Source of the DNA: an uncultured Coriobacteriaceae bacterium
GTDB lineage: Bacteria; Actinomycetota; Coriobacteriia; Coriobacteriales; Atopobiaceae
Assembly (NCBI GenBank): GCA_902803315.1
Contig: CADCPM010000088.1
Span: 1-64,000, forward strand
DNA length: 64,000 nucleotides
Reading direction: 5' to 3'
Positions 50,056 to 59,211 of the stretch are shown piece after piece. The position numbers were made by a program, and so were the translations under genes. The notes beneath the pieces were generated by a model that saw only the letters and a list, made by a program, of their open reading frames with translations, had not been told where the DNA came from and searched no databases. Within the stretch, counting starts at the first letter, position 1. The number at the start of each line of letters is the position of its first letter.

Positions 50056-51375
50056 ATGGGACTCTTGAAGGCGGGCATCGGCGCTGCTTCCAGTGCTCTC
50101 TCGGATCAGTGGCGCGATTACTTCTATTGCGATTCGCTCTCGGCGGACGTGCTTATGACCAAAGGCCGTCGTCGCGCAAAGAAGGGCACGAACAAGGGCA
50201 GCGAGAACATCATCACCGATGGCTCCATCATTGCGGTGAACGAGGGCCAGTGCATGATCGTCGTGCAGCAGGGCGAGATCATCGAGGTATGTGCCGAGGC
50301 AGGCGAGTTCGTGTTCGACAACAAGACCGAGCCTTCGATTCTTTATGGTGGCCTTGGTGAGGGCATAAAGAACACCTTCGCGCGCATAGGCTATCGCTTT
50401 ACCTTTGGCGGAAACGAGGCCAACGACCAACGCGTGTACTTCTTCAACACGAAGGAGATCATGGGCAACAAGTTTGGCACGCCCACACCGGTGCCCTTCC
50501 GCGTGGTGGACATGAACATCGGCCTGGACACCGACATCTCGGTGCGCTGCAACGGCGAGTACTCCTATAAGATCGTCGACCCGTTGCTGTTCTACAAGAA
50601 CGTGGCGGCCAACGTCGAGGGCGACTTTACGCGCGACCGCATAGACAGCCAGCTCAAGAGCGAGTTCCTCACTGCCCTCCAACCTGCGTTCGCAAAGATC
50701 TCCGAGCAGGGCGTGCGCTACAGCGCGGTGCCTGGCCACACCATGGAGCTTGCGCAGGCCATGCGCGAGGTGCTCTCGCCCAGTTGGACCGAGCAGCGCG
50801 GCATCGCCATCGAGGCCGTGGGCATCAACTCCATCTCGGCCAATCCCGAGGACGAGGAGCGCATAAAGACACTGCAGATGACGGCCGTTATGCGCGATCC
50901 CAATATGCGTGCCGCCAATCAGAGCATGGCGACTGGCGATGCCATGCGCACCGCGGCAGCGAACGAGAACGGCGCCATGATGGGCTTCATGGGCATGAAC
51001 ATGGCCGCAAACGCAGGCGCAGGCATGAACCAGCCGGGCATGTATGACGGCGTTGGCCAGCCCTATCAGTATCAGAACGCCTATAACGTGGCGAGCAACG
51101 GCGGCTTTGGTGGCCCGCAGGGTGGCGCCGGCGCCTGGAAGTGCGAGTGCGGCACGCAGAACACGGGAAAGTTCTGCATGAACTGCGGCAAGCCGAAGCC
51201 TGCGCCCCAGCCCGCAGGTGGCTGGGCTTGCCCCAAGTGCGGTGCGCAGAACTCCGGCAAGTTCTGCATGGAGTGCGGCACGCCCAAACCGACCGACGAC
51301 GGCTCCTGGACCTGTGAGTGCGGCACCCAGAACAAGGGCAAGTTCTGCATGAACTGCGGCAAGCCACGCGCATAA
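50056..51375 (+). CDS. SPFH-domain protein with three C-terminal zinc ribbons
   Basis: A 439-residue protein. The N-terminal part is a band-7 SPFH domain of the YdjI-like type (residues about 1-280: GSENIITDGSIIAVNEGQ, then FGTPTPVPFRVVDMNIGLDTD). A Met/Gly/Ala/Asn-rich linker follows (about 285-355). Three near-identical zinc ribbons end the protein (C.CGTQNxGKFCMxCGxPKP repeated). It may form membrane-edge scaffolds like other SPFH proteins, with the ribbons for partner binding. GGAGG precedes ATG 50056. It lies between the helicase gene and priA with no operon partner. Confidence 0.8.
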   Translation: MGLLKAGIGAASSALSDQWRDYFYCDSLSADVLMTKGRRRAKKGTNKGSENIITDGSIIAVNEGQCMIVVQQGEIIEVCAEAGEFVFDNKTEPSILYGGLGEGIKNTFARIGYRFTFGGNEANDQRVYFFNTKEIMGNKFGTPTPVPFRVVDMNIGLDTDISVRCNGEYSYKIVDPLLFYKNVAANVEGDFTRDRIDSQLKSEFLTALQPAFAKISEQGVRYSAVPGHTMELAQAMREVLSPSWTEQRGIAIEAVGINSISANPEDEERIKTLQMTAVMRDPNMRAANQSMATGDAMRTAAANENGAMMGFMGMNMAANAGAGMNQPGMYDGVGQPYQYQNAYNVASNGGFGGPQGGAGAWKCECGTQNTGKFCMNCGKPKPAPQPAGGWACPKCGAQNSGKFCMECGTPKPTDDGSWTCECGTQNKGKFCMNCGKPRA

Positions 51376-51394
51376 CGCGCATCGCTATAGCCCC

Positions 51395-51645
51395 GACGCA
51401 GTTCGCGAAGTGAGACCCGAGGGGGAGACGGAAGTATCCGCGCGCAGTTCGCGAAGTGACTCTGGAAGGTGGAGGACGGGACGGGATGAGCTCCGCGTGC
51501 GCAGTTCGCGCAGCGCTGTTTGAGCACGCGGAGCTCATCCCGTTCCGCTCCCACATTTCCGAGGTGACCGCAGCGCTGTTTGAGCACGGAGTCTTCCGTC
51601 TCCCCCTCGGCGCGCGGTGCTGTTTGAGCTCGGCGTTTTCCACCC
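51395..51645. repeat. Hairpin repeat family 2, nested copies
   Basis: Three levels are visible. The innermost copy has core GCAGTTCGCGCAGCGCTG at about 51510-51530 and arms reading GAGCTCCGCGT / ACGCGGAGCTC. It lies inside a second copy whose arms contain CCGAGGGGGAGACGGAAG / CTTCCGTCTCCCCCTCGG. That copy lies in an outer, weaker one ending near the priA start. GTGAC flanks the innermost insertion on both sides (about 51457-51461 and 51565-51569). Confidence 0.75.
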
Positions 51646-51660
51646 ATGGAGAAGGTTCGT

Positions 51661-53979
51661 ATGACATACGCAAGCATTGTTCCCGACATATCGACCCGCG
51701 CATTCGGCGGCTCTTTCTCCTATGTCGTGCCCGACAATCTGGTGGGGCAGGTGAAGGTGGGCACCACTGTTCTTGTCAACTTTTCACATCGTCCTGCAGT
51801 GGGATACGTGGTTGGCCTTTCGGATGTGCCACCCGAGGGGGTGGACGAGGATGCCATGCAAAACGTTATTCAGGTGCTTGCCCCCGCCGCCTTCGACGAG
51901 GGAGGGGTGGACGTCGCGGAGTGGATGGCTCGCGAGTATGCGTGTAACCTCCCCGACGCGTTGCGTCTGTTTTTGGCTCCCGGCCAGCGCGTGCGTGTGA
52001 GGCGAGATGAAACGAGCGACAGCTGGGAGTTGGTAAACGAGAAGGCGGGGCCGGTGGACGAGCGTTGGATATCGCTCGTTGAGGAAATGCGCTCCTTCGT
52101 TCCCAAATCAAACGCTACGAGGCAACAAAGGATATTGGAGGTCCTTAGAGAAGGACCCGTTCGCATGGCCGAGCTCAACGCGACGATGGCGGGGTCTACA
52201 GGTGCCGTACGCGCACTTGCGCGAAAGGGCGTCGTAAGGGTCGAGAAGAGGCGCCACGTGCGCGGTAGCGTGGACACCACGCTCTCCTCTGCCGAGGCGC
52301 CACGACCGCAGACTCTCACCGAGGGCCAGCGCCAAGCGCTTGAGGCCATTGGATGTGCTTGCGAGCGAGGAGCGGGCGACGTGGTGCTCGTTGACGGCGT
52401 TACTGGCTCGGGTAAGACAGAGGTCTATTTGCAAGCCATAGAGAGGTGCCTGTATGAGGGCAAAGGCGCCATCGTATTGGTTCCCGAGATCTCTCTTACC
52501 GCACAGACGCTGGGTCGCTTTCGCGCGCGGTTTGGCGACAGGGTGTGCGTGCTGCACTCGCGTCTTTCGGTGGGTGAGCGCTACGATCAATGGGACCTGG
52601 TGCGTCGTGGAATCGCTCGCGTCGTGGTTGGTGCGCGCTCGGCTCTGTTTGCCCCACTCAGTGATCCTGGCGTGATCATAATCGACGAGGAGCACGAGGG
52701 CTCATACAAGCAGGACAGCGCTCCGCGTTACCACGCGCGTGAGGTTGCCGCCCGCCTTGCGAGCGTACGAGGGTGCGCACTTGTGCTGGGGTCTGCCACG
52801 CCTTCCCTGGAGAGCTTGGGACGCTGCAGGGCGGGATCGTGGGGCGGCGTTCGATGGGACCGCGTCTCCATGCCCGAGCGACCTGGCACGGCCGTGTTGC
52901 CAAGCGTGCAGGTCGTGGACATGGCCGACCAGTTCAGGAGCGGGGGCAGATCGGTATTCTCCGCCCCACTTGCGGAGTCGCTGTTGGAAGTCGCAAAGAG
53001 GCGCGAGAAGGCGGTTCTGTTGCTCAATCGCCGTGGCTTTGCGAGCTTTCTCATGTGCCGAGAATGCGGCTGCGTTCCGGAATGCCCCCATTGCTCGACT
53101 TCTCTTACCTATCACGAGCGCACGCGCATGCTCGCCTGCCACACCTGCGGACAGACATGGCCAATTCGCGCCTATCCCGACCCAACCACCAGCTGTCCGA
53201 ATTGTGGCAGCCGTTACATGGGCGCCTTTGGCGTGGGAACGCAGCGCGTGGAGGACGAGCTGGGATTGCTTATGGCCGAGGCCGCCGAAGGCGAATCGGT
53301 GCGGATCATACGCATGGATGCCGACACAACGAGGAAGAAGGGCGCCCATCAAGCGCTCTTGGAAGAGTTCGACGCAGCCGAGTGCGCCGTTTTGGTGGGA
53401 ACGCAGATGATTGCGAAGGGGCTCGACTTTCCTGAGGTAACGCTGGTCGGCGTCGTGAACGCGGATACCACGCTCAAGATGCCCGACTTCAGAGCAGGAG
53501 AGAGGACCTACGGCCTCTTGGAGCAGGTTGCGGGTCGCGCGGGAAGGGGAGAGAGGCCAGGCAAGGTTATCGTGCAATCGTACTGGGCGACTCACCCTGC
53601 CATACAGGCAGTGGCGCAGCACAACCGCGAACTGTTCTTGGAATCGGAGCTTGCGCAGCGTGAGGAGGCGGGATATCCGCCCTATACGCGATTGTCCAAC
53701 GTGATCGTGTGGGGTAGGAACAGCGCTCAGGTGTGTGCCGTGTCGGACGAGTTGGGCAGACGCGTGCGCGACGCGGTGCAGGGGAAGGACGGCTGGGAGG
53801 TCTTGGGTCCCGCGGACTGCACGAAGGCCAAGATAAAGGACAGCATTCGTCGCCATATTGTGGTCAAGTCGCCAGGCGACTCGACACCAGGCGTTTTGCT
53901 CGGCGATTGCGTGAAGGATGTCAAGGTGCCGCGTGGCATCAACGTCGCCGTGGACGTGGACGCCCACGACCTCATGTAG
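51661..53979 (+). CDS. priA: Primosomal protein N' (PriA) helicase
   Basis: PriA restarts stalled replication forks. The 772-residue protein has the N-terminal DNA-binding domain, the helicase Walker A VTGSGKTEVYLQ at about 245-256, the DEEH box IIDEEHEGSYKQD near 340, and the cysteine-rich zinc region about 465-520 (CRECGCVPECPHC, CHTCG, CPNCG). Motif V/VI is AGRAGRGERPG. ATG 51661 follows GGAGAAGG at good spacing; ATG 51646 is an alternative. It heads the conserved priA-def-fmt-rsmB gene order, though two hairpin repeats separate it from def. Confidence 0.95.
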   Translation: MTYASIVPDISTRAFGGSFSYVVPDNLVGQVKVGTTVLVNFSHRPAVGYVVGLSDVPPEGVDEDAMQNVIQVLAPAAFDEGGVDVAEWMAREYACNLPDALRLFLAPGQRVRVRRDETSDSWELVNEKAGPVDERWISLVEEMRSFVPKSNATRQQRILEVLREGPVRMAELNATMAGSTGAVRALARKGVVRVEKRRHVRGSVDTTLSSAEAPRPQTLTEGQRQALEAIGCACERGAGDVVLVDGVTGSGKTEVYLQAIERCLYEGKGAIVLVPEISLTAQTLGRFRARFGDRVCVLHSRLSVGERYDQWDLVRRGIARVVVGARSALFAPLSDPGVIIIDEEHEGSYKQDSAPRYHAREVAARLASVRGCALVLGSATPSLESLGRCRAGSWGGVRWDRVSMPERPGTAVLPSVQVVDMADQFRSGGRSVFSAPLAESLLEVAKRREKAVLLLNRRGFASFLMCRECGCVPECPHCSTSLTYHERTRMLACHTCGQTWPIRAYPDPTTSCPNCGSRYMGAFGVGTQRVEDELGLLMAEAAEGESVRIIRMDADTTRKKGAHQALLEEFDAAECAVLVGTQMIAKGLDFPEVTLVGVVNADTTLKMPDFRAGERTYGLLEQVAGRAGRGERPGKVIVQSYWATHPAIQAVAQHNRELFLESELAQREEAGYPPYTRLSNVIVWGRNSAQVCAVSDELGRRVRDAVQGKDGWEVLGPADCTKAKIKDSIRRHIVVKSPGDSTPGVLLGDCVKDVKVPRGINVAVDVDAHDLM

Positions 53980-53981
53980 AT

Positions 53982-54083
53982 GGCGCCCCGTGCCCGCGAT
54001 GCGGCCGCACACGGCGACTCACGAAGTGAGCGAGCGAAGCGAGCGCGGAGCCGCGTGCGATCCGCATCGCGGGCGCGGGGCGC
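53982..54083. repeat. Hairpin repeat family 1 copy, with an adjacent partial copy
   Basis: Arms 53982-54010 and 54055-54083 (outermost GGCGCCCCG / CGGGGCGC) flank the core. A second core follows at about 54100-54135 but degenerates after AAGTGAGC and lacks its right arm. The locus lies just after the priA stop. Confidence 0.75.
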
Positions 54084-54147
54084 GAGCTGGGGCTCGCACA
54101 CGGCGACTCACGAAGTGAGCAAGAGATGCGAACGCGATGTTGTCAGC

Positions 54148-54223
54148 CGAGGGAGGGTTGGCAGTCACCGCGCGCAGTTCGCGCAGCGCTGTTTGAGCAC
54201 GGTGACTGCCGACCCTCCCTCGG
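54148..54223. repeat. Hairpin repeat family 2 copy
   Basis: Arms 54148-54173 and 54198-54223 pair over about 25 bases (CCGAGGGAGGGTTGGCAG / CTGCCGACCCTCCCTCGG) around the family-2 core CGCAGTTCGCGCAGCGCTG. It lies between a family-1 copy and def. Confidence 0.78.
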
Positions 54224-54391
54224 CAAGCATGGTGTCGTTTGAGCATGGATTCGATGCGGGCCGCATCGCAAGAACAGGGGGTGCGAGCCTGCCTTACGCG
54301 AGCTTCCCAACGAAGTTATGGTATTGCTGCCAAGACACGACGGCACGGGTACAATATCGAAGAACGACTTTACCTAGTCAGGAGGTAACCC

Positions 54392-54937
54392 ATGCCTGCA
54401 GTAGAAGACATAGTACTGGCGCCGGACACGCGCCTGAGGACGGAGTGCGCTCCCATAGACGAGATCGACGATTCGGTACGCGCTCTTGCCGCACACATGC
54501 TCGAGGACATGTACGCCACCGATGGCTGTGGACTTGCCGCCCCGCAGGTGGGCGAGCTCGTGCAACTGGTGGTAATCGACGTGGACTACGGAAAGAGCAA
54601 GCGCAATCCATACGTGCTCATAAACCCCAAGATCATCGTCGCGGACGGCGAGGAGCGCGAGACGGGCGAGGGCTGCCTTTCGTTCCCGGGAATAACCGTG
54701 CGCGTGAGCCGTCCAAGCCACGTGGTCGTGGAGGCTCGCAACCTGGATGGTGACCTGATGCGCTACGAGGCGAAGGACAACCTCATGGCAGTTTGCCTGC
54801 AACACGAGATCGATCACCTGCATGGCGTTACCATGGTCGATCACCTGCGACCGCTCCAGCGCGCTCGCAAGATGCGCGAATACGAGGACGCCCTTGCTGC
54901 TGGCGCACGCCCCGGCGACGTGGATGTGGAAGACTAG
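54392..54937 (+). CDS. def: Peptide deformylase
   Basis: Def removes the formyl group from the first methionine of new proteins. The 181-residue enzyme has the three metal-site motifs: GCGLAAPQVG near residues 46-55, EGCLSFPG with the metal Cys near 91-98, and QHEIDHLHG near 135-143. AGGAGG lies 6 bases before ATG 54392. fmt starts 18 bases after the stop, a functional pair with opposite roles on formyl-methionine. Confidence 0.96.
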   Translation: MPAVEDIVLAPDTRLRTECAPIDEIDDSVRALAAHMLEDMYATDGCGLAAPQVGELVQLVVIDVDYGKSKRNPYVLINPKIIVADGEERETGEGCLSFPGITVRVSRPSHVVVEARNLDGDLMRYEAKDNLMAVCLQHEIDHLHGVTMVDHLRPLQRARKMREYEDALAAGARPGDVDVED

Positions 54938-54955
54938 CTCTTAGGGAGGACGCTC

Positions 54956-55870
54956 ATGCGCATTGTCTTTATGGGGACGCCGGCCTTTGCCGTCCCCTCG
55001 CTGCGTGCGGTTGCCGCAGAGCACGAAGTCAGCTTGGTGGTGACGAGGCCGGATGCGGTTCGCGGCAGGGGAAAGCGGTTGGAGCCCTCGCCTGTGAAGG
55101 ATGAGGCCCAGCGACTTGGAATCGACGTCTTGGAGACAAGTCGCATTGGTGCCGATGAGGTTTCCCGCATTGCGCAAGAGCGGCCCGACGTCATCTGCGT
55201 AGCGGCCTATGGTGCCATACTGCCCGACGAGCTTTTGTCTGTTCCTGCGCTCGACATCGTTAACGTACATGCCTCTCTGTTGCCCCATGGCAGGGGAGCG
55301 GCACCTATACAGCGTGCGGTGCTTGAGGGTGACGAGCTGGCAGGCGTGTCCATCATGCGCATCGTACATGAGTTGGACGCCGGTCCCTATTGCTCTCAGG
55401 CGTCGCTTCCCATTGGGAGCAAATCGTGCGCGGAGGTCATGGCGCAAGTCGCGGAGCTTGGCGCGGAGAAGCTGATTGAAGCGTTGTCAAATATAGCGGC
55501 TGGCACTGCCGTGTGGACCGAACAGGATGAGGGTCAGGTCAGCTATGCGGCAAAGGTGCAAAAGGCGGAGATGCTGCTCGACCCATCAGACGATGCGCTA
55601 GCGAATGTGCGTCGGGTCCAGGCGTCTCTGGATGCCGCGCCGGCTCGTGCCAAGGTATGCGGACGTGGCGTGCGCGTCATGGAAGCATGCGTAAGCCCAC
55701 AAGAGGTCGCTCAGGGTGAGGTCCTCGTGCGGAAAAGCCGCGTGTTCCTTGGATGCGCTGGGGAGAGCCTGGAGGTTCTTTCGGTCAAGCCGGACGGCAA
55801 GCGCCAGATGCCTGCGAGCGCCTGGGCGAGCGGGCTGCGCAAGGGCGAGCTGCGCTGGGAACGCGTATAG
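54956..55870 (+). CDS. fmt: Methionyl-tRNA formyltransferase
   Basis: Fmt formylates initiator Met-tRNA with 10-formyl-tetrahydrofolate. The 304-residue protein has GTPAFAVPSL at the start, the VNVHASLLPHGRGAAPIQRA active-site region near residue 102-120 (shown here in its family form), and the C-terminal domain ending SAWASGLRKGELRW. AGGGAGGACGCTC precedes ATG 54956. The stop lies one base before the rsmB start. Confidence 0.95.
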   Translation: MRIVFMGTPAFAVPSLRAVAAEHEVSLVVTRPDAVRGRGKRLEPSPVKDEAQRLGIDVLETSRIGADEVSRIAQERPDVICVAAYGAILPDELLSVPALDIVNVHASLLPHGRGAAPIQRAVLEGDELAGVSIMRIVHELDAGPYCSQASLPIGSKSCAEVMAQVAELGAEKLIEALSNIAAGTAVWTEQDEGQVSYAAKVQKAEMLLDPSDDALANVRRVQASLDAAPARAKVCGRGVRVMEACVSPQEVAQGEVLVRKSRVFLGCAGESLEVLSVKPDGKRQMPASAWASGLRKGELRWERV

Positions 55871-55871
55871 C

Positions 55872-57215
55872 ATGGCGGGCGCAACCCGTGCTCGCCGCGT
55901 GGCCTTGGGTACGCTCGGAGAAGCCCGTCGTCGAGGTGCCCGAGCGCGCGAGCTGCTGCGTGGATCAAAGGCGCTCATGCGGCTAGACGAGCGCGATCGG
56001 GCCTTTGCAACGAGACTCGTCTTGGGAACGACAGGTGCGCTCGGTTTGCTCGACAGCCTCATCGACGCACGGTTGCGAAAGGGCAAGCTGGAGCCAAAGG
56101 TTCGCGATGCCCTAAGGATGGCGACCTATGAGCTGCTGTTTCTCTCTACCCCCAACTCAATAGCGGTGAGTCAGGGTGTCGAGCTCGCGCACCTTGCGTC
56201 GTCTCGGTCTGCGGGGTTGGCCAACGCCGTGTTGCGTCGCATCTCCTTGGAAGAGGTTCCGCGCAGACTGGAAGCCCTCGAGCGCGTCGAAAGGGAAGAG
56301 CCATCGGGCGATGACCTTTGCCTCGTGTCGGGCTACCCATCTTGGTTACTTTCTCGCATTGAGAAGGACCGCGGTGCCAGCGTTGCTTTGGCACTTGCGC
56401 TTTCGTCGCTCGATCCTGCACCGGTGTACGTAGCTGCCAATGAGGCACGCATCTCGGCAGACGAGGCGTACGACTTGCTCGAAGAAGCTGGGCTTCGACC
56501 ACGTAAGGCGGAAGCGCAAGGGGCCTTTGTTCTGGACAGTCCTGCGGGACTCTCGTCGTGCGGGCTTGTGCAGGATGTCCGTGTGGTCGTGGCGGACCTC
56601 AGCGCCCAGCGCGTCGCTCAGCTGACGACGCCCTCTGCCGATGCGCGTGTGCTCGAAGTGGGACAAGGCCGTGCGACGAAGACGGTGCTCCTGTGCAAAG
56701 ACGCATTGCGGGCGGGCGCGCACATCTCGCTCGTTGGCATGGACGTGGAAGGGTTCAAGGTCGAGCTCGCGCGTGACCGTATGCTTCGCGCGGGGCTTGT
56801 CGAGCATGTGCGATGCGTGCAGTGCGATGCTCGCTTGTTGGGCATGCCCGAACGTGTTCCCGAAGAGGCGAGAGGGGAGTTCGACCTCGTGTTCGTGGAT
56901 GCGCCCTGCTCGGGTACGGGGACCTTACGGCGCCATCCCGAGATTGCGTGGGGTCTTACCGAGGACGGTTTGGAAGAGCTCGTATGCCTGCAGCAAGAAA
57001 TCCTCAAGGCGAGCGCCATGCGCGTGGCCAAGGGTGGCGTCCTTGCGTATGCGACCTGCTCGGTGCTATCTGCGGAAAACGAGGGGGTCGTACGCTCGTT
57101 TCTCAAGAGCGAAGCGGGCTCTGCCTTTACGCTCTTGTCCGATACGTTCCAATCGTTTCCGCAGCGCAAGGGGCCCGATGGTCACTTTTGCGCCCGCTTG
57201 ATGAGGTCTTGCTGA
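55872..57215 (+). CDS. rsmB: 16S rRNA cytosine-5 methyltransferase RsmB
   Basis: RsmB methylates C967 (E. coli numbering) of 16S rRNA. The 447-residue protein has an N-terminal NusB-like domain (about 1-140, with RDRAFATRLVLGT) and a C-terminal methyltransferase domain. In the latter, DAPCSGTGTLRRHPEI carries the release cysteine near residue 346 and YATCSVLSAEN the catalytic cysteine near 396. The SAM motif I region is VLEVGQGRATKT, unlike the usual CAAPGGKT but as in some actinobacterial relatives. ATG 55872 is chosen because the NusB part begins there; an upstream in-frame extension lies inside fmt. Confidence 0.92.
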   Translation: MAGATRARRVALGTLGEARRRGARARELLRGSKALMRLDERDRAFATRLVLGTTGALGLLDSLIDARLRKGKLEPKVRDALRMATYELLFLSTPNSIAVSQGVELAHLASSRSAGLANAVLRRISLEEVPRRLEALERVEREEPSGDDLCLVSGYPSWLLSRIEKDRGASVALALALSSLDPAPVYVAANEARISADEAYDLLEEAGLRPRKAEAQGAFVLDSPAGLSSCGLVQDVRVVVADLSAQRVAQLTTPSADARVLEVGQGRATKTVLLCKDALRAGAHISLVGMDVEGFKVELARDRMLRAGLVEHVRCVQCDARLLGMPERVPEEARGEFDLVFVDAPCSGTGTLRRHPEIAWGLTEDGLEELVCLQQEILKASAMRVAKGGVLAYATCSVLSAENEGVVRSFLKSEAGSAFTLLSDTFQSFPQRKGPDGHFCARLMRSC

Positions 57216-57304
57216 GATTGCGAGCAATGCGGGGCGAGACGCGCAGATTTGCTGGGATCGCCCACACTGCGGCACTTCTCAGCAAACCCAAAGCGTCAAT
57301 AGAC

Positions 57305-58672
57305 TTATGCGCCAAAGAAGGTATAGCAGTCCCGGCCCTTGCCCTTGGACTTGTACAACGCGTTATCGGCGGCGTGATAGAGGCTGTATCCCGTCTCCAG
57401 CTCGTTGCTCAGGGCTATGCCTGTGGATAACGAGACCTCGGGGAGGCCGTCTGAGGTATTACGCAACACCTGGGCAATGCTGTCGAGTTTGTCGGTTATT
57501 ACGCTGCGGGGCACGCCTTCCATCCCCGTCATGATTACGGCGAACTCGTCTCCTCCTATGCGGCAGGCATAGTCGGAGGCGCGGAAGTTAACCAACAGCG
57601 AATTGGCGATTTTTTTGAGCACCGCGTCACCCGTTTCGTGGCCAAAGGAATCGTTAATGTCCTTAAAGCGGTCAACATCCAAAATGAGCAGCGCCACGTC
57701 TTCGCTATGGTAAGCAAGCAGGCGGTCATAGGTGCCTCGATTAAAGAGGCCGGTTAGCGCGTCCGTCTCGGCCTCGTGCTTGAGATGCTCGGTGCGTTTG
57801 CGGTTGGACTCGTATATTTGGTTGTATGAGCTAATTACCTGTATGAGTTCGGACGAGCCTTCCTCGTCGAGCGGCTTGTTCTCCTTGATTTTTCCGAGCA
57901 TGGAATTGAGAGGCGCAATAATGAGTCGATTGTTCATAAAGGTGTCGTAGGCAACGAGACCCACGAGCATCGCGACGATTACGCCCTGGACGGTAAGCGT
58001 GGTGGCAAGCCCGCGCTCCTGTTCGCGCTCCCTGCGTTCGAGCGTTTTTATGAGGTCGTTTGTGCATTCGCTTACCTTGGAGACGATGGAGCTCTTAATG
58101 GTATCGTACTCGTCTCCGAAGACGAGCTCCTTGGCCAGCTCCAGCTTCTTTTCGGAGCTCAATGCCTCGTCTTCGGGGGATATATGCGTTCTGAGGATGC
58201 TCTCGGGAAGTGGCCTGAGGCCGTATGCCTCTGCCGCAACGCGCATGGCATATAGCTCACGCTCCGAGAGCTCGTTAGACTCCTTGAGCGCCCCTTGCAG
58301 ATCCTCCGCGGCTTCGGCGCCTCCGACCTCACTCTCGTTCTCGATTGTCCGCACCGCCTCGTTGCGATGCTGGCTTTGATATATTTCGTCCAGATAGCTG
58401 TTAAGGTGTCGCACGACACCCGTCGTCACGTACGACCGCGCCTGGGATGTTAGTTCGTCGGACGCGTCCATGAGCTCCTCTGCGGCATTCGAGCAAGCCT
58501 GATAGTGACGATAGGAGTCCCTTAGGCGGTTGAGCGCGCTAAAGGTGAGCACGATGGTGACGATTGCGATTGCCGAAAGGCCAAGTGCAAATACAAATGT
58601 GCGCATGTGTATGGCGCGAATAGATGCGTGATGTTTGGATGTTGCATCCTCGTCCGTCTGATTCTGTTCCAT
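57305..58672 (-). CDS. Membrane-anchored diguanylate cyclase (GGDEF)
   Basis: A 455-residue protein. A hydrophobic helix at about 25-48 and another near 222-245 bracket a helical sensor region. The GGDEF domain (about 285-450) has the intact signature CRIGGDEFAVIM and, five residues before it, RASD, the RxxD inhibitory site. It should make cyclic di-GMP and be feedback-inhibited. It is transcribed against its neighbours and interrupts the otherwise conserved priA-to-recG gene order. ATG 58672 has only a weak ribosome binding site. Confidence 0.9.
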   Translation of the reverse strand: MEQNQTDEDATSKHHASIRAIHMRTFVFALGLSAIAIVTIVLTFSALNRLRDSYRHYQACSNAAEELMDASDELTSQARSYVTTGVVRHLNSYLDEIYQSQHRNEAVRTIENESEVGGAEAAEDLQGALKESNELSERELYAMRVAAEAYGLRPLPESILRTHISPEDEALSSEKKLELAKELVFGDEYDTIKSSIVSKVSECTNDLIKTLERREREQERGLATTLTVQGVIVAMLVGLVAYDTFMNNRLIIAPLNSMLGKIKENKPLDEEGSSELIQVISSYNQIYESNRKRTEHLKHEAETDALTGLFNRGTYDRLLAYHSEDVALLILDVDRFKDINDSFGHETGDAVLKKIANSLLVNFRASDYACRIGGDEFAVIMTGMEGVPRSVITDKLDSIAQVLRNTSDGLPEVSLSTGIALSNELETGYSLYHAADNALYKSKGKGRDCYTFFGA

Positions 58673-58772
58673 GATGAGGGCTCTTCGTCTCGATACTTGC
58701 GTGACCTGTGTCGTATGCGCGATCTTTCAATCCTGCCGTGGAGTTCTTGGGTTAGGTGCGTTTGCAGTACCT

Positions 58773-59063
58773 TTAGTCTTTCTTGGCGGATTTGCTGGTA
58801 TTGGAAGCGGAGGCGTCAGTTGCCTTGCTGGGCTTCTCGGATGCCGACGATGTGGTCGAGCTCGTAGCACTGGTGGCTCCGGACTTTCCCCTTTGGTCCG
58901 TGTTGTAGAAGCCTGACCCCTTAAACACGATGCCAGATGCGCCAAACACCTGCTGTGCCTTGGCGCCGCACGAGGGGCACGTTATGGTTGGGTGCTCGGA
59001 CATGGGGTGCTCCACCTCAAACTCAGTCGAGCACGCGGGACAACGGTAGTCGTAGCGAGCCAT
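58773..59063 (-). CDS. FmdB-type zinc-ribbon protein
   Basis: A 96-residue protein with an N-terminal zinc ribbon (YDYRCPACSTEFEV, then TCPSCG) and the FmdB-family segment VFKGSGFYNTD. The last 35 residues are a Ser/Thr/Lys/Ala-rich disordered tail. AAGGAAGGATAGGC precedes ATG 59063. FmdB proteins are regulators of amidase and formamidase genes in some bacteria; the role is otherwise unknown. Confidence 0.85.
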   Translation of the reverse strand: MARYDYRCPACSTEFEVEHPMSEHPTITCPSCGAKAQQVFGASGIVFKGSGFYNTDQRGKSGATSATSSTTSSASEKPSKATDASASNTSKSAKKD

Positions 59064-59211
59064 GCCTATCCTTCCTTAGCCGGGTTTTCCCGGAAACATA
59101 GATGTCGCAATTGACCCATACTCTACCACATGAGACACAAACCCACCTTGGTATTGGCGTCACGTGCGCTAGAATTGCTTCATCGCGGCATGAGATCGTA
59201 ACGGAGGACTC

